64,000 bases of DNA from Streptomyces sp. NBC_01267. GTDB taxonomy: Bacteria > Actinomycetota > Actinomycetes > Streptomycetales > Streptomycetaceae. The notes beneath the pieces are model-generated. The model was not told the origin of the DNA. It worked only from the letters and a program-made list of their open reading frames with translations, and searched no databases. The first letter of the stretch is position 1. Each line of letters begins with the position of its first letter. The translations under genes were made by a program, and so were the position numbers. The stretch spans positions 310,001 to 374,000 of the forward strand of contig NZ_CP108455.1 in NCBI RefSeq assembly GCF_036241575.1, written 5' to 3'. This document shows, one piece after another, positions 55,716-64,000 of this stretch.

Positions 55716-56765
55716 TCACGGGCCGTCCCCCGTCCGAAGACCGGCCAGCACGGCGGAGCCGATCCGGCGGCGGTGCGCAGCGGGGGTACCGAGCAGGTGG
55801 GCGTCGCCGTGTGCCCGCTTGAAGTAGCGGTGGGCATCGTGTTCCCAGGTGATCCCCATGCCGCCGTGCAGCTGGATCATCTCGGCGGCGGCCAGTGACA
55901 GCGCCTCGGAACACGCCGACCTGGCCGCGGCGGCCAGCACGGGTTCGGCATCGGCGTGCGCGGCGCCGAGCGCCAGTGAGCGGGCGGCCTCGACTGCCGT
56001 GTACACATCGGCCAGCCGGTGCTTGACCGCCTGGAACGAGCCGATCGTCCGGCCGAACTGCACCCGTTGCCCTGCGTACGCGACGGTCAGCTCCAGGCAG
56101 CGCGCGGCGGCGCCCACCGACTCCGCGGCCAGTGCCGTGCAGGCCAGGTCCCGTACCCGCGCGAGGATGCGCGCGCCCTCGGCGCCGGCCGGGCCGACGA
56201 GCGCCGCGGGGGCCCGGTCCAGCACCAGCCGTGCCTGCGGCCGGGTCCGGTCCAGCACCCCGCACGGTTCCCGGCGCACCCCCGCCCCGTCGAGCCGGAA
56301 GAGACCGAGCCGGCCTCCCGGCATCCGGGCGAAGGCGAGCAGCACCGAGGCCGAATCGCCGCACAGCACATGCTCCTTGACGCCGGTCAGCAGCCAGCGC
56401 CCACCGTCCGGTGCGGCGAGGGAGCGGATCGCGCCGGGCTCCCACGAGCCGTTCTCCGCCCAGGCCAGCGCGCCGATCCGGTCCGCGGCCAGTTCCTCGG
56501 CGGACTCCCCCGCGGCGACCAGAGCCTGCGCCGCCAGCACCGCCGATCCCAGATACGGCACCGGGCTGAGCGAACGCCCCAGTTCCTCCATCACCACATG
56601 GACCTCGGCGGGCCCGCAGCCGAGCCCCCCGTACGTCTCCGGAACGCCGAGTGCGGCCACGCCGATCTGACGGGTCAGCGGTTCCCAGGCGGCCGCGCCC
56701 TCGTGGCGGGCCAGGACGGCGCGCACCGCCTCCCGCAGCCCGGACTGCTCCTCGGTCTCCCTCAT
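55716..56765 (-). CDS. Acyl-CoA dehydrogenase, partner subunit
   Basis: 349 residues, short and divergent ACAD: 'LGVPETYGGLGCGPAEVHVV', 'GRSLSPVPYLGSAVLAAQAL' and the terminal 'QLHGGMGITWEHDAHRYFKR', which is typical of FadE28/29-type steroid or branched substrates. Overlaps the fadD stop by four bases and lies 86 bases upstream of the larger subunit. The pair resembles IpdE1/IpdE2 or ChsE heteromers acting on CD-ring thioesters. Confidence 0.88.
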   Translation of the reverse strand: MRETEEQSGLREAVRAVLARHEGAAAWEPLTRQIGVAALGVPETYGGLGCGPAEVHVVMEELGRSLSPVPYLGSAVLAAQALVAAGESAEELAADRIGALAWAENGSWEPGAIRSLAAPDGGRWLLTGVKEHVLCGDSASVLLAFARMPGGRLGLFRLDGAGVRREPCGVLDRTRPQARLVLDRAPAALVGPAGAEGARILARVRDLACTALAAESVGAAARCLELTVAYAGQRVQFGRTIGSFQAVKHRLADVYTAVEAARSLALGAAHADAEPVLAAAARSACSEALSLAAAEMIQLHGGMGITWEHDAHRYFKRAHGDAHLLGTPAAHRRRIGSAVLAGLRTGDGP

Positions 56766-58372
56766 GTCCGCTCCCCCGCTTCGCCCGCCCTCCGGTCGGC
56801 CTCTTCCCGGGCTCTGCGCCGCAGTTCGGCCTTGAGCAGCTTTCCGCCGGCGTTCCGGGGCAGCGTGTCCACCGCGACGAAGCGGCGGGGGACCTTGAAG
56901 TTGGCGAGCCGTTCCCTCGTCCAGGCGGTGAGTTCCTCCGGTCCCGCGCCCCGGCCCGCCGCCGGTACGTAGTAGGCGACCCCGACCTCACCCAGCCGTG
57001 CGTCCGGCGCCCCGACGACCGCGACATCGGCGATTCCCTCATGGGCGATCAGGGTGTGCTCGACCTCGGCCGGGTAGGCGTTGAACCCGCCGACCACGTA
57101 CATGTCCTTGAGCCGGTCGGTGACGGTCAGATAGCCGCGTTCGTCCCGCACCCCGATGTCACCGGTGCGCAGCCAGCCGCCGTCGGCGAGGGCTTCGGCG
57201 GTGGCGGCCGGGTCGTCGAGATAGCCGACCATCACGTTGTACCCGCGCACCTGGACCTCTCCCGGTTCGCCGGGCGGGGCCTCGCTTCCGTCGGCGCGGG
57301 CCGTACGCACCTCCGTGCCCGGGAGCGCGACGCCCGCCGAGCGGGCGATGAGCTCGGCCCGTTCGTCCGGCGGACACATGGTGGCGACGCCGCACGACTC
57401 GGTGAGCCCGTAGGCGTTGAAGACGTACGCGATGCCGAGTTCGGCGCGGATCTCCTCGATCAGCTCGGGCGCGATGGTAGCGGCGCCCAGTCCGGCGAGC
57501 CGGAGCGATGTGAGGTCCCGGTCCCCGCGCCCGGGGTGGCGCAGCAGGGTGTGGAAGAGCGTGGGCGGTCCCATCAGCACGCTGATCCGTTCCTGCGCGA
57601 TCAGCGCGAGCACCCGGGCGGGGTCGTACACCGCTTCCGGAACCATGACCGCGCCGTTGAGGAGGCAGACGAGGATGCCCGCCTTGTAGCCGAAGGTGTG
57701 GAAGAACGGGTTCATCAGCAGATAGCGGTCGCCGGGCCGGAGCCGGGCGTTGCGTGACCACTCCCGGTAGACGCGGATGGTCTGCCCGTGCGTGACCATG
57801 ACGCCCTTGGGCCGTCCGGTGGTGCCGGAGGTGAAGATGATGTCGCAGAGGTCGTCCGCGCGGACGGCGCCGGCGCGCCGGGCGCGTTCGGGTTCGCCGA
57901 CGGTCTTCCCGGCGGCGAGGTACTGCGCGAAGTCCAGTTCTCCCTGACCTGCGGTACCCCGGAGGAGCACGGTGGCGCGCAGGGATCCGGTCAACTCCCC
58001 CAGCATCGCGGGGTAGTCGATGCCGAGGAAGCCGCGTTCGGTGAGCAGGTACGAGGCCCCGCTCCGGCGGATGATGTCGGCGGCCTCGGCGCCCTTGTAG
58101 CGGGTGTTGAGCGGCACGACGACGGCGCCGACCGACACCGCGCCGAGTACGGCGGTGATCCATTCGCGGCTGTTGGCGGCCCAGACGGCCACCCGGTCGC
58201 CGTGCGCGATCCCGCAGGCCACGGCGGCCCGCGCGCAGAGGTTGATCTCCTCTCTCAACTCACCGAAGGTGAGGCGTCCTTGCTGGTCACTGAGGGCCTC
58301 CTGGTCCGCGTACCGTTCGGCGGCGAAACCTGGCAACTCAGCGAGCGTGGTGGGGAGGGGTGCGGTGTTCAT
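56762..58372 (-). CDS. Acyl-CoA synthetase, FadD3-like
   Basis: 536 residues from ATG 58372. The AMP-binding motif at about 180-190 is 'FTSGTTGRPKGVMVTHG'; 'GGWLRTGDIGVRDERGYLTV', 'DRLKDMYVVGGFNAYPAEVE' and the catalytic Lys in 'RNAGGKLLKAELRRR' complete the acyl-CoA ligase. Within a steroid island and cotranscribed with two ACADs, it probably activates the CD-ring propionate (HIP), the reaction of FadD3; substrate is inferred. The promoter region it shares with the divergent SDR contains a PadR-type site. Confidence 0.85.
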   Translation of the reverse strand: MNTAPLPTTLAELPGFAAERYADQEALSDQQGRLTFGELREEINLCARAAVACGIAHGDRVAVWAANSREWITAVLGAVSVGAVVVPLNTRYKGAEAADIIRRSGASYLLTERGFLGIDYPAMLGELTGSLRATVLLRGTAGQGELDFAQYLAAGKTVGEPERARRAGAVRADDLCDIIFTSGTTGRPKGVMVTHGQTIRVYREWSRNARLRPGDRYLLMNPFFHTFGYKAGILVCLLNGAVMVPEAVYDPARVLALIAQERISVLMGPPTLFHTLLRHPGRGDRDLTSLRLAGLGAATIAPELIEEIRAELGIAYVFNAYGLTESCGVATMCPPDERAELIARSAGVALPGTEVRTARADGSEAPPGEPGEVQVRGYNVMVGYLDDPAATAEALADGGWLRTGDIGVRDERGYLTVTDRLKDMYVVGGFNAYPAEVEHTLIAHEGIADVAVVGAPDARLGEVGVAYYVPAAGRGAGPEELTAWTRERLANFKVPRRFVAVDTLPRNAGGKLLKAELRRRAREEADRRAGEAGERT

Positions 58373-58432
58373 GCCCCTGCTGCTCCTTTGCGGGAAGGCG
58401 GCGGACTGGCCCGCGTGCAGCGCGGCCCTTGA

Positions 58433-59284
<852 letters not shown>

Positions 59285-59352
59285 CCGGCCCCGGCCGATC
59301 GGGCGCACGGCGGCCTCTTGACGGATCGGCGGCGGGGGTATGCAATCACGGT

Positions 59353-59382
59353 GTTTCGATTAGGCATATTCCTACCAGGAAT
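59353..59382. promoter_or_regulatory. Two abutting PadR-type operator-like sites
   Basis: GTTTCGATTAGGCAT (59353-59367) and ATTCCTACCAGGAAT (59368-59382) are back to back, the second matching the 60536-60550 palindrome at 13 of 15 positions. They end 12 bases before the flavin reductase ATG, so a bound protein would block transcription start. Confidence 0.6.
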
Positions 59383-59394
59383 ACTGGAGCCGGA

Positions 59395-59952
59395 ATGAAC
59401 ACCTCCCCCGCCACACCGTCCACCACGGACACGTCCCGGATGCGTGAGGTCCTCAGCGCCTTCTGCACCGGCGTCGCCGTCATCACCGCCATCGCTCCCG
59501 ACGGCAGCCCCGCCGGAATGGCCGTACAGTCCTTCACCCCGGTCTCGCTGGATCCGCCCCTGGTCGCCTTCTGCCCCGCGCTGACCTCAAGCACCTGGCC
59601 GAAGATCCGGGCCGCGGGCCGCTTCACCGCGAACATCCTCGCCGCCGACCAGCAGGACCTCTGCCGCCGGTTCGCGGTGACCGGCGGCGACAAGTTCACC
59701 GGCGCCCGCTGGGCCCCGGGCGCCAACGGGGCACCCGTCCTCGACGGGGCCCTGGCCACCGTCGAGTGCGACCTGCACATCTCGCTGGAAGGCGGCGATC
59801 ACGCCATCGCACTCGGCCGGGTCACCACGCTGGCCACCCACCGGCCGTCCGCGGGGCCCCTGCTCTACTTCCGCCGCCGCTACGGCCGCTTCTTCTCCAA
59901 CTCCTCGATGTCCGCGAGCATCGCCTCCGCGAGTTCGCACTCCGCCGCGTAG
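59395..59952 (+). CDS. Flavin reductase-family protein
   Basis: 185 residues from ATG 59395. 'VLSAFCTGVAVITAIAPDGS' and 'SFTPVSLDPPLVAFCPALTS' match HsaB/HpaC-type flavin reductases, and it is clearly related to hsaB of this window (both end their core with LLYFR). The last 24 codons run over the 3' end of the convergent PadR gene (59880-59952), so the C-terminal tail is probably not conserved. It could feed reduced flavin to the luciferase-like monooxygenase 0.6 kb away. Confidence 0.88.
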   Translation: MNTSPATPSTTDTSRMREVLSAFCTGVAVITAIAPDGSPAGMAVQSFTPVSLDPPLVAFCPALTSSTWPKIRAAGRFTANILAADQQDLCRRFAVTGGDKFTGARWAPGANGAPVLDGALATVECDLHISLEGGDHAIALGRVTTLATHRPSAGPLLYFRRRYGRFFSNSSMSASIASASSHSAA

Positions 59953-60470
59953 TACCGCTCGGCCCACTTCAGGGTGAGCGTCGGAAACGCCCACTCCTCC
60001 CGGGCCTCGGCACCCTTGACGTCGGCCGCCGCCCGCCGCCGCATGGACTGCGCGAACTCCTGGTGCCGGGCGAGCACTTCACGCATCTGCTCGGGCTCCA
60101 GCAGATGCCCGAGCCACATCCGCAGCATCGGCCCGTGCTTGAGGACCGGCGGATCGACGGGCGCCTCTCGCGCCCACTCCCGCACCGCGTCCATCCCCTC
60201 GTCCGTGATGAGGTAGACGCGTTTGTCCCGGGTGCCGGTCTCCTGCGCGACCATCCGCGACGAGACGTATCCGACGCCTTCGAGCCGCTTCAGCTCGCTG
60301 TAGATCTGGCTGAACGACGGGCTCCAGTAGAAGAAGCGCAGCGACTGGTCCGACCACTTCTTCAGGTCGTAGCCGGACAGTTCCTCGCCGAACGAGAGCA
60401 GCCCCAGGACCGCCCAGCTGGTCGCCGGGAGCGCCGGACGCCCCTCCTTCACCTGCTTCTTCTCCGCCAC
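59880..60470 (-). CDS. PadR-family transcriptional regulator
   Basis: 196 residues from GTG 60470; an in-frame GTG at 60518 would add 16 residues. 'SWAVLGLLSFGEELSGYDLK', 'SFSQIYSELKRLEGVGYVSS' and 'RVYLITDEGMDAVREW' are the PadR winged helix. The C-terminal helical part mediates dimerisation. A perfect palindrome lies 65 bases upstream in the divergent region to the monooxygenase operon, and copies precede other units, so it likely represses itself, that operon, and two neighbours. Confidence 0.9.
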   Translation of the reverse strand: MAEKKQVKEGRPALPATSWAVLGLLSFGEELSGYDLKKWSDQSLRFFYWSPSFSQIYSELKRLEGVGYVSSRMVAQETGTRDKRVYLITDEGMDAVREWAREAPVDPPVLKHGPMLRMWLGHLLEPEQMREVLARHQEFAQSMRRRAAADVKGAEAREEWAFPTLTLKWAERYYAAECELAEAMLADIEELEKKRP

Positions 60471-60535
60471 GCCAGGAAGTCTACGACCAGGGGGCGCCGA
60501 CCCTCTTCCCTCATCCACCCATGACTGCTAGAGAT

Positions 60536-60550
60536 ATTCCTATTAGGAAT
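60536..60550. promoter_or_regulatory. Perfect palindrome ATTCCTATTAGGAAT, putative PadR operator
   Basis: A 7-1-7 perfect palindrome between the divergent PadR and luciferase-like monooxygenase genes, 21 bases before the latter's ATG. Variants occur at 58465-58479 and 59353-59382. Confidence 0.7.
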
Positions 60551-60571
60551 ACACCAGAGAGGTTCACCCGC

Positions 60572-61705
60572 ATGAAGTTCTCCATGATCTTCGAGGCACA
60601 GCTCGCCGATCCGACCCCGGAGCGCGAACGCCAGGTCATCCACGACTGCGTCGAACAGGCCGTCCTCGCCGAGGAGATGGGCTTCGACCGCATCTGGGCG
60701 GTCGAGCACCACTCCCTCACCCAGTACGCCCACATGAGCGCCTCCGAGATCTTCCTGACCTGGGTCGCCGCCCGGACCGAGCGGATCCGGATCGGCCACG
60801 GCGTCGTCACGATGCCCTTCGGCTACCAGCACCCGGTACGTGTCGCCGAACGCGCCGCCATGCTCGACGTCCTCTCCGGCGGCCGGGTCGACATCGGCGC
60901 GGGACGCGGCGCCACCCAGCAGGAACTGCGCATGTTCGGCGTACGGCCCGAGGACACCTACCCCCAGATGGAAGAGGCCCTGCGGATCTTCTCCTCGGCC
61001 TGGCGTGCGGAGCAGTTCGAGTGGCACGGGTCGATCGACATCGGTCCCGGCGCGATCCTCCCCCGGCCCGTCCAGGACCCGCATCCGCCGCTCTTCATGG
61101 CCTGCTCCAAGCACGACACCCTCAGGCTCGCCGCCGAACTGGGCGTCGGCGCCCTGGTGATGGGCTTCGCGGGCGCCGCCGACGTACGCGAGATGCGCAA
61201 GGTGTACGACGAGGCCATAGCGGCCCGCACCGGAGCGCGCTTCGTCTCGACCGAGGCCAACAACCACCTCTCCGCGCTGTGCCCCACCGTCGTCCTCGAC
61301 GACAGCGAGCGCGCCCTGCGTCTGGGCACCCGTGGCCAGCGCTTCTTCGCCGAGTCGATCGCCCACTGGTACGGCAACTCCCCCGCGCCCACCGGCTACT
61401 CCGACTCCGAGGACACCGCGGACCATCTCGCCGCGCTCGCCAAGGACCGCGACGATCTCGTCGCCAGGCTGCACGAGGCGAACATCCCGGCCCGGCCGGT
61501 CGACACCGGCACCTACAACGCGGACCACGCCTACGGCGACGCGCAGACCGCGATCGCCTACGTCGAGCAGCTCCGGGAGATCGGCGTCGACGAGGTCATG
61601 TGCCTGATCCAGATGGGCACGGTCCCGCAGGATGCCTGTCTGGAGACCATCCGCCAGTGGGGCGAGACGGTCATCCCGCACTTCCGCGCGCTGGAGCAGC
61701 AGTGA
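60572..61705 (+). CDS. Luciferase-like (LLM class) flavin monooxygenase
   Basis: 377 residues from ATG 60572 after AGAGAGG. 'MKFSMIFEAQLADPTPERER', 'AVEHHSLTQYAHMSASEIFL', 'IRIGHGVVTMPFGYQHPVRV' and 'LSGGRVDIGAGRGATQQELR' are bacterial luciferase-like family segments. These enzymes use reduced FMN or F420 to oxygenate substrates, including type II Baeyer-Villiger reactions. The cotranscribed SDR and esterase and the nearby flavin reductase fit a ketone-to-ester-to-alcohol sequence. Substrate unknown; steroid-derived ketones are likely from context. Confidence 0.88.
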   Translation: MKFSMIFEAQLADPTPERERQVIHDCVEQAVLAEEMGFDRIWAVEHHSLTQYAHMSASEIFLTWVAARTERIRIGHGVVTMPFGYQHPVRVAERAAMLDVLSGGRVDIGAGRGATQQELRMFGVRPEDTYPQMEEALRIFSSAWRAEQFEWHGSIDIGPGAILPRPVQDPHPPLFMACSKHDTLRLAAELGVGALVMGFAGAADVREMRKVYDEAIAARTGARFVSTEANNHLSALCPTVVLDDSERALRLGTRGQRFFAESIAHWYGNSPAPTGYSDSEDTADHLAALAKDRDDLVARLHEANIPARPVDTGTYNADHAYGDAQTAIAYVEQLREIGVDEVMCLIQMGTVPQDACLETIRQWGETVIPHFRALEQQ

Positions 61706-62430
61706 CCACCGGACTCGACGGCAAGGTCGTCGTCATCACCGGTGCCGGCCGCGGTCAGGGTGCGGCGGAGGCCCGTCTCTTCGTGGCGGACGGCGCCCGG
61801 GTCGTCCTCACGGACGTGCGGGAGGACGAGGGCGCCGAGGTCGCCGATTCCCTGGGCGACCAGGCCCTGTTCGTACGGCACGACGTGGCCGAACCCGCCA
61901 GTTGGTCGGAAGTCGTCGGCGCCGCGCGGGCCCGTTTCGGGCGCATCGACGCCCTGGTGAACAACGCGGCACTGTGGCGCGTCGCCGCCGTCGAGGACGA
62001 GACCCTGGCGAACTTCACCGCCCTGGTCCAGGTCAACCTCCTCGGCCCGTTCCTCGGCATCAAGGCGGTCCTCCCCTCCCTCCGGGAGGCGGGCGGCGGC
62101 TCCGTCGTGAACATCTCCTCGACGGCCGGTCTGGTCGGCATCCCGGGCCACGCGGCGTACGGCTCGACGAAGTTCGGCCTCCGCGGCCTCACCCGTTCCT
62201 GCGCCCTGGACCTCGCGAAGTACGGGATCCGTGTCAACTCCGTCCACCCGGGTGCGATCGACACCCCCATGACGGCGGACGTCGCCGGACGGGACTGGTC
62301 ACATGTTCCCCTGCGCCGGATGGGCCGCCCGCAGGAGGTCGGAGAACTCGTCCGTTTCCTGGTCTCCGATGCCTCCTCCTACATCACCGGCACCGAGTTC
62401 CCCGTCGACGGAGGGCTGACCACCGGATGA
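61702..62430 (+). CDS. SDR-family dehydrogenase, third of the island
   Basis: 242 residues from GTG 61702, which overlaps the monooxygenase TGA (61703-61705). 'VVVITGAGRGQGAAEARLFV', 'VNNAALWRV' and 'AAYGSTKFGLRGLTRSCALD' give the cofactor and Tyr/Lys motifs; C terminus 'GTEFPVDGGLTTG'. It resembles hydroxysteroid-type SDRs. Four-base overlap with the esterase (62427-62430) marks a tight operon. Confidence 0.9.
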   Translation: MTTGLDGKVVVITGAGRGQGAAEARLFVADGARVVLTDVREDEGAEVADSLGDQALFVRHDVAEPASWSEVVGAARARFGRIDALVNNAALWRVAAVEDETLANFTALVQVNLLGPFLGIKAVLPSLREAGGGSVVNISSTAGLVGIPGHAAYGSTKFGLRGLTRSCALDLAKYGIRVNSVHPGAIDTPMTADVAGRDWSHVPLRRMGRPQEVGELVRFLVSDASSYITGTEFPVDGGLTTG

Positions 62431-63335
62431 CCGACTCACTGACTCCCCTGGCCCGCCGGGTGTGCGATGCCATGTCCGCGGCCTTCCCCGGTCCGGCAGT
62501 CGGCGTCGAGGCCCTGCGCGCCGCGACCGAGGCGGGCGCGGCGGCCCGCCCGGTGCGCCCGGTCGCCGATGTGCGCGACGACACGGCGGACGGAATCCCC
62601 GTACGGCTCTACTCCCCGTCCCCCGCGCCGACCACCGTGATCGTGTTCTTCCACGGCGGCGGCTGGGTCCTCTGCGGCCTGGACACCCACGACGGCCTCT
62701 GCCGCGAACTCGCCGCCCGCACCGGGGCACTGGTGATCTCGGCCGACTACCGGCGTGCTCCGGAGCACCCCTTCCCGGCCGCCGCCGACGACGCGTACAC
62801 CGTGCTCACCTGGGCAGCCCGCAACCACCCCCGTCACCAGCTGCTCCTCGCCGGGGACTCCAGCGGCGGCAACCTCGCCGCCGCGTGCAGCCTGCGCGCC
62901 CGCGACGAGAGCGGCCCCCGCATCACCGCCCAGCTGCTCCTCTACCCCGCCCTCGACCACCGTCTGACGACGGCGTCGGCCCGCGAATTCGCCGAGGGTT
63001 ACTTCCACACCACCGCCTGCATGCGCTGGTACTGGCAGCAGTACGCGCCGGGCCGGGACGCCGGTCACCCTTACGCGTCCCCGGGGCTGGCCCCGGATCT
63101 CAGCCGCCTGCCACCCACCCTGCTCGTCCTCGCCGACTGCGACCCGCTGCGCGACGAGGGTCTGGCGTACGCCCGGCGCACGGGGGCCGAAGTGCACCTG
63201 CACACCGGCGTGTTCCACGGTTTCCTCGGCGCCGTCGGCACGCTCCCGCAGGCGGACAGCGCGCTGGCGGGCGCGGCGGCCTGGGTCACGGCCACGACCG
63301 CGAAGGCGCCGGCCCCGGAAGCGGCGAGGCCCTGA
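62427..63335 (+). CDS. HSL-family (family IV) esterase
   Basis: 302 residues. Oxyanion motif 'FFHGGGWVLCGLDTHD', nucleophile Ser in 'AGDSSGGNLAAACSL', catalytic Asp in 'DCDPLRDEGLAY' and His in 'VFHGFLGAVG', the hormone-sensitive-lipase-like layout. Expected to hydrolyse short-chain or lactone-type esters in the cytoplasm. Last gene of the monooxygenase-SDR-esterase operon, making a BVMO-then-esterase route plausible. Confidence 0.9.
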   Translation: MTDSLTPLARRVCDAMSAAFPGPAVGVEALRAATEAGAAARPVRPVADVRDDTADGIPVRLYSPSPAPTTVIVFFHGGGWVLCGLDTHDGLCRELAARTGALVISADYRRAPEHPFPAAADDAYTVLTWAARNHPRHQLLLAGDSSGGNLAAACSLRARDESGPRITAQLLLYPALDHRLTTASAREFAEGYFHTTACMRWYWQQYAPGRDAGHPYASPGLAPDLSRLPPTLLVLADCDPLRDEGLAYARRTGAEVHLHTGVFHGFLGAVGTLPQADSALAGAAAWVTATTAKAPAPEAARP

Positions 63336-63416
63336 AGCGCTCCACTTCGCCACGCGGCAGGGTCCCCGTCCCCGGCACCACGGGGCGGACCGCATGCGAA
63401 CGGCATACGCACCCGG

Positions 63417-63998
63417 TCACGGGGCTCGGCCGTCATGGCGGGCGGACCCGTGACCGGGAGCGCGCTCGGTCCGGCGGATCTGCTCCACCGGATACGGCGC
63501 CTCCCTGTTCCCGTACTGGAACTCGCGGAAGAAGTCCGACAGCACCACGGCGAGCGGCGCACGCCGGGTGAGGATCGCCGCAGCCGCCTCCGGGATTCCC
63601 GTGGGGCGCTCGCCTCGGGCATACGCGCGCACCTGCGCCTCGCGGTCGTCCCTCCCGTACCCGAACAGGGCGGTCACCAGCCAGTTCGCGAGGTAGGTAA
63701 CCGCGTAGCAGCGGTCGTAGGACTGGTGCCGGTCGAAGAAGGCGGCCTCGTCCCGCGAGAGCTCGAACCGGGACGAGAGCGCGAGGCCGTAGTCCGCGAA
63801 GAAGAGGCGCCGGCCATCGGTCAGGATGTTCTCGAAGTGGAGGTCGAAGTGGAGGAGGCCCCGGCTGTTCATGAACGAGGTGCCGGCTTCCAGGCCCCTC
63901 TCGACCAAGGTGCAGGCCCGGTCGGCTGCCTCGCCGCCTCCCTCCAACTGCTCCCCCAGCCACTGGTGCAGGTTCTGCGGGATGTACTCCAGGAACAG
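63417..63998 (-). CDS. Protein-kinase-like protein, C-terminal part (partial)
   Basis: The frame is open to the right edge of the window, so the start lies outside. Readable residues include 'LFLEYIPQNLHQWLGEQLEG', 'LLHFDLHFENILTDGRRLFF' and 'ADYGLALSSRFELSRDEAAF'. HFDLHFEN is a kinase catalytic-loop pattern (D and N in place) and ADYG a variant of the metal-binding DFG. Members of this family are eukaryotic-like kinases or small-molecule phosphotransferases of unknown target. It converges with the esterase gene. Confidence 0.8.
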   Translation of the reverse strand: MFLEYIPQNLHQWLGEQLEGGGEAADRACTLVERGLEAGTSFMNSRGLLHFDLHFENILTDGRRLFFADYGLALSSRFELSRDEAAFFDRHQSYDRCYAVTYLANWLVTALFGYGRDDREAQVRAYARGERPTGIPEAAAAILTRRAPLAVVLSDFFREFQYGNREAPYPVEQIRRTERAPGHGSARHDGRAP

Positions 63999-64000
63999 CG

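Noticed and set aside
55630..57042. Upstream extension of the 400-residue acyl-CoA dehydrogenase frame
   Set aside because: The extension overlaps the other fadE and fadD in a different frame, is Arg/Gly-rich, and a good ribosome binding site supports GTG 55629.

Overview
The window is high-GC actinobacterial chromosome, almost certainly Streptomyces. Signs are the strong G/C bias at third codon positions, many GTG starts, ATGA-type gene overlaps, Streptomyces-type small proteins (DUF1062, DUF1990, DUF6191, DUF1707, a chaplin-like secreted protein) and a family 1 encapsulin with a dye-decolourising peroxidase. I see no rRNA, tRNA, CRISPR array, intact insertion sequence or replication origin.

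Left part (1-40 kb) is a mosaic of short transcription units. It starts with the 3' end of a LuxR-type regulator, then an RHH regulator/VOC/methyltransferase mini-operon with a palindromic operator, an SDR-cupin pair, small secreted or conserved proteins, a decayed tyrosine phosphatase 3' end, a SAM methyltransferase, a secreted phospholipase D-like protein and a DUF998 membrane protein. An ABC exporter is coupled to a 922-residue beta-propeller/phosphoesterase protein. Next come a nicotinamidase-like hydrolase, a Clp-family AAA+ unfoldase, the DyP-encapsulin nanocompartment pair, a CbiX-like chelatase, a large Cys-rich protein of unknown function, a TetR/FAD-monooxygenase pair, an AraC/TauE pair, a SigJ-like sigma factor, a prolyl aminopeptidase, a large protein with a TerD-like C-terminal domain, and a UDP-glucose 4-epimerase.

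Right part (40.1-63.3 kb) is a steroid catabolic island. One leftward operon, hsaA-hsaD-hsaC-hsaB-kstD, and a second leftward operon, hsaE-hsaG-hsaF-kshA-(small protein)-kshB, together encode steroid ring dehydrogenation (KstD), 9alpha-hydroxylation (KshAB), ring-A hydroxylation, meta-cleavage and hydrolysis (HsaA-D), and breakdown of the released C5 dienoate to pyruvate and, expected, propionyl-CoA (HsaE-G). An IclR-type regulator lies between them; a palindrome built on AGCGGGAA lies upstream of both operons, so it is the likely operator. Beyond these are a secreted tyrosine phosphatase, an SDR/TetR divergent pair, and a fadD-fadE-fadE operon expected to act on the remaining CD-ring propionate.

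The last catabolic module (58.4-63.3 kb) is the least familiar: SDR, flavin reductase, PadR regulator, luciferase-like flavin monooxygenase, second SDR and HSL-type esterase. A palindrome ATTCCTATTAGGAAT and its variants lie just before the start codons of three of these units, which suggests a PadR-controlled oxygenation/dehydrogenation/ester-hydrolysis module attached to the steroid pathway. The window ends inside a protein-kinase-like gene.
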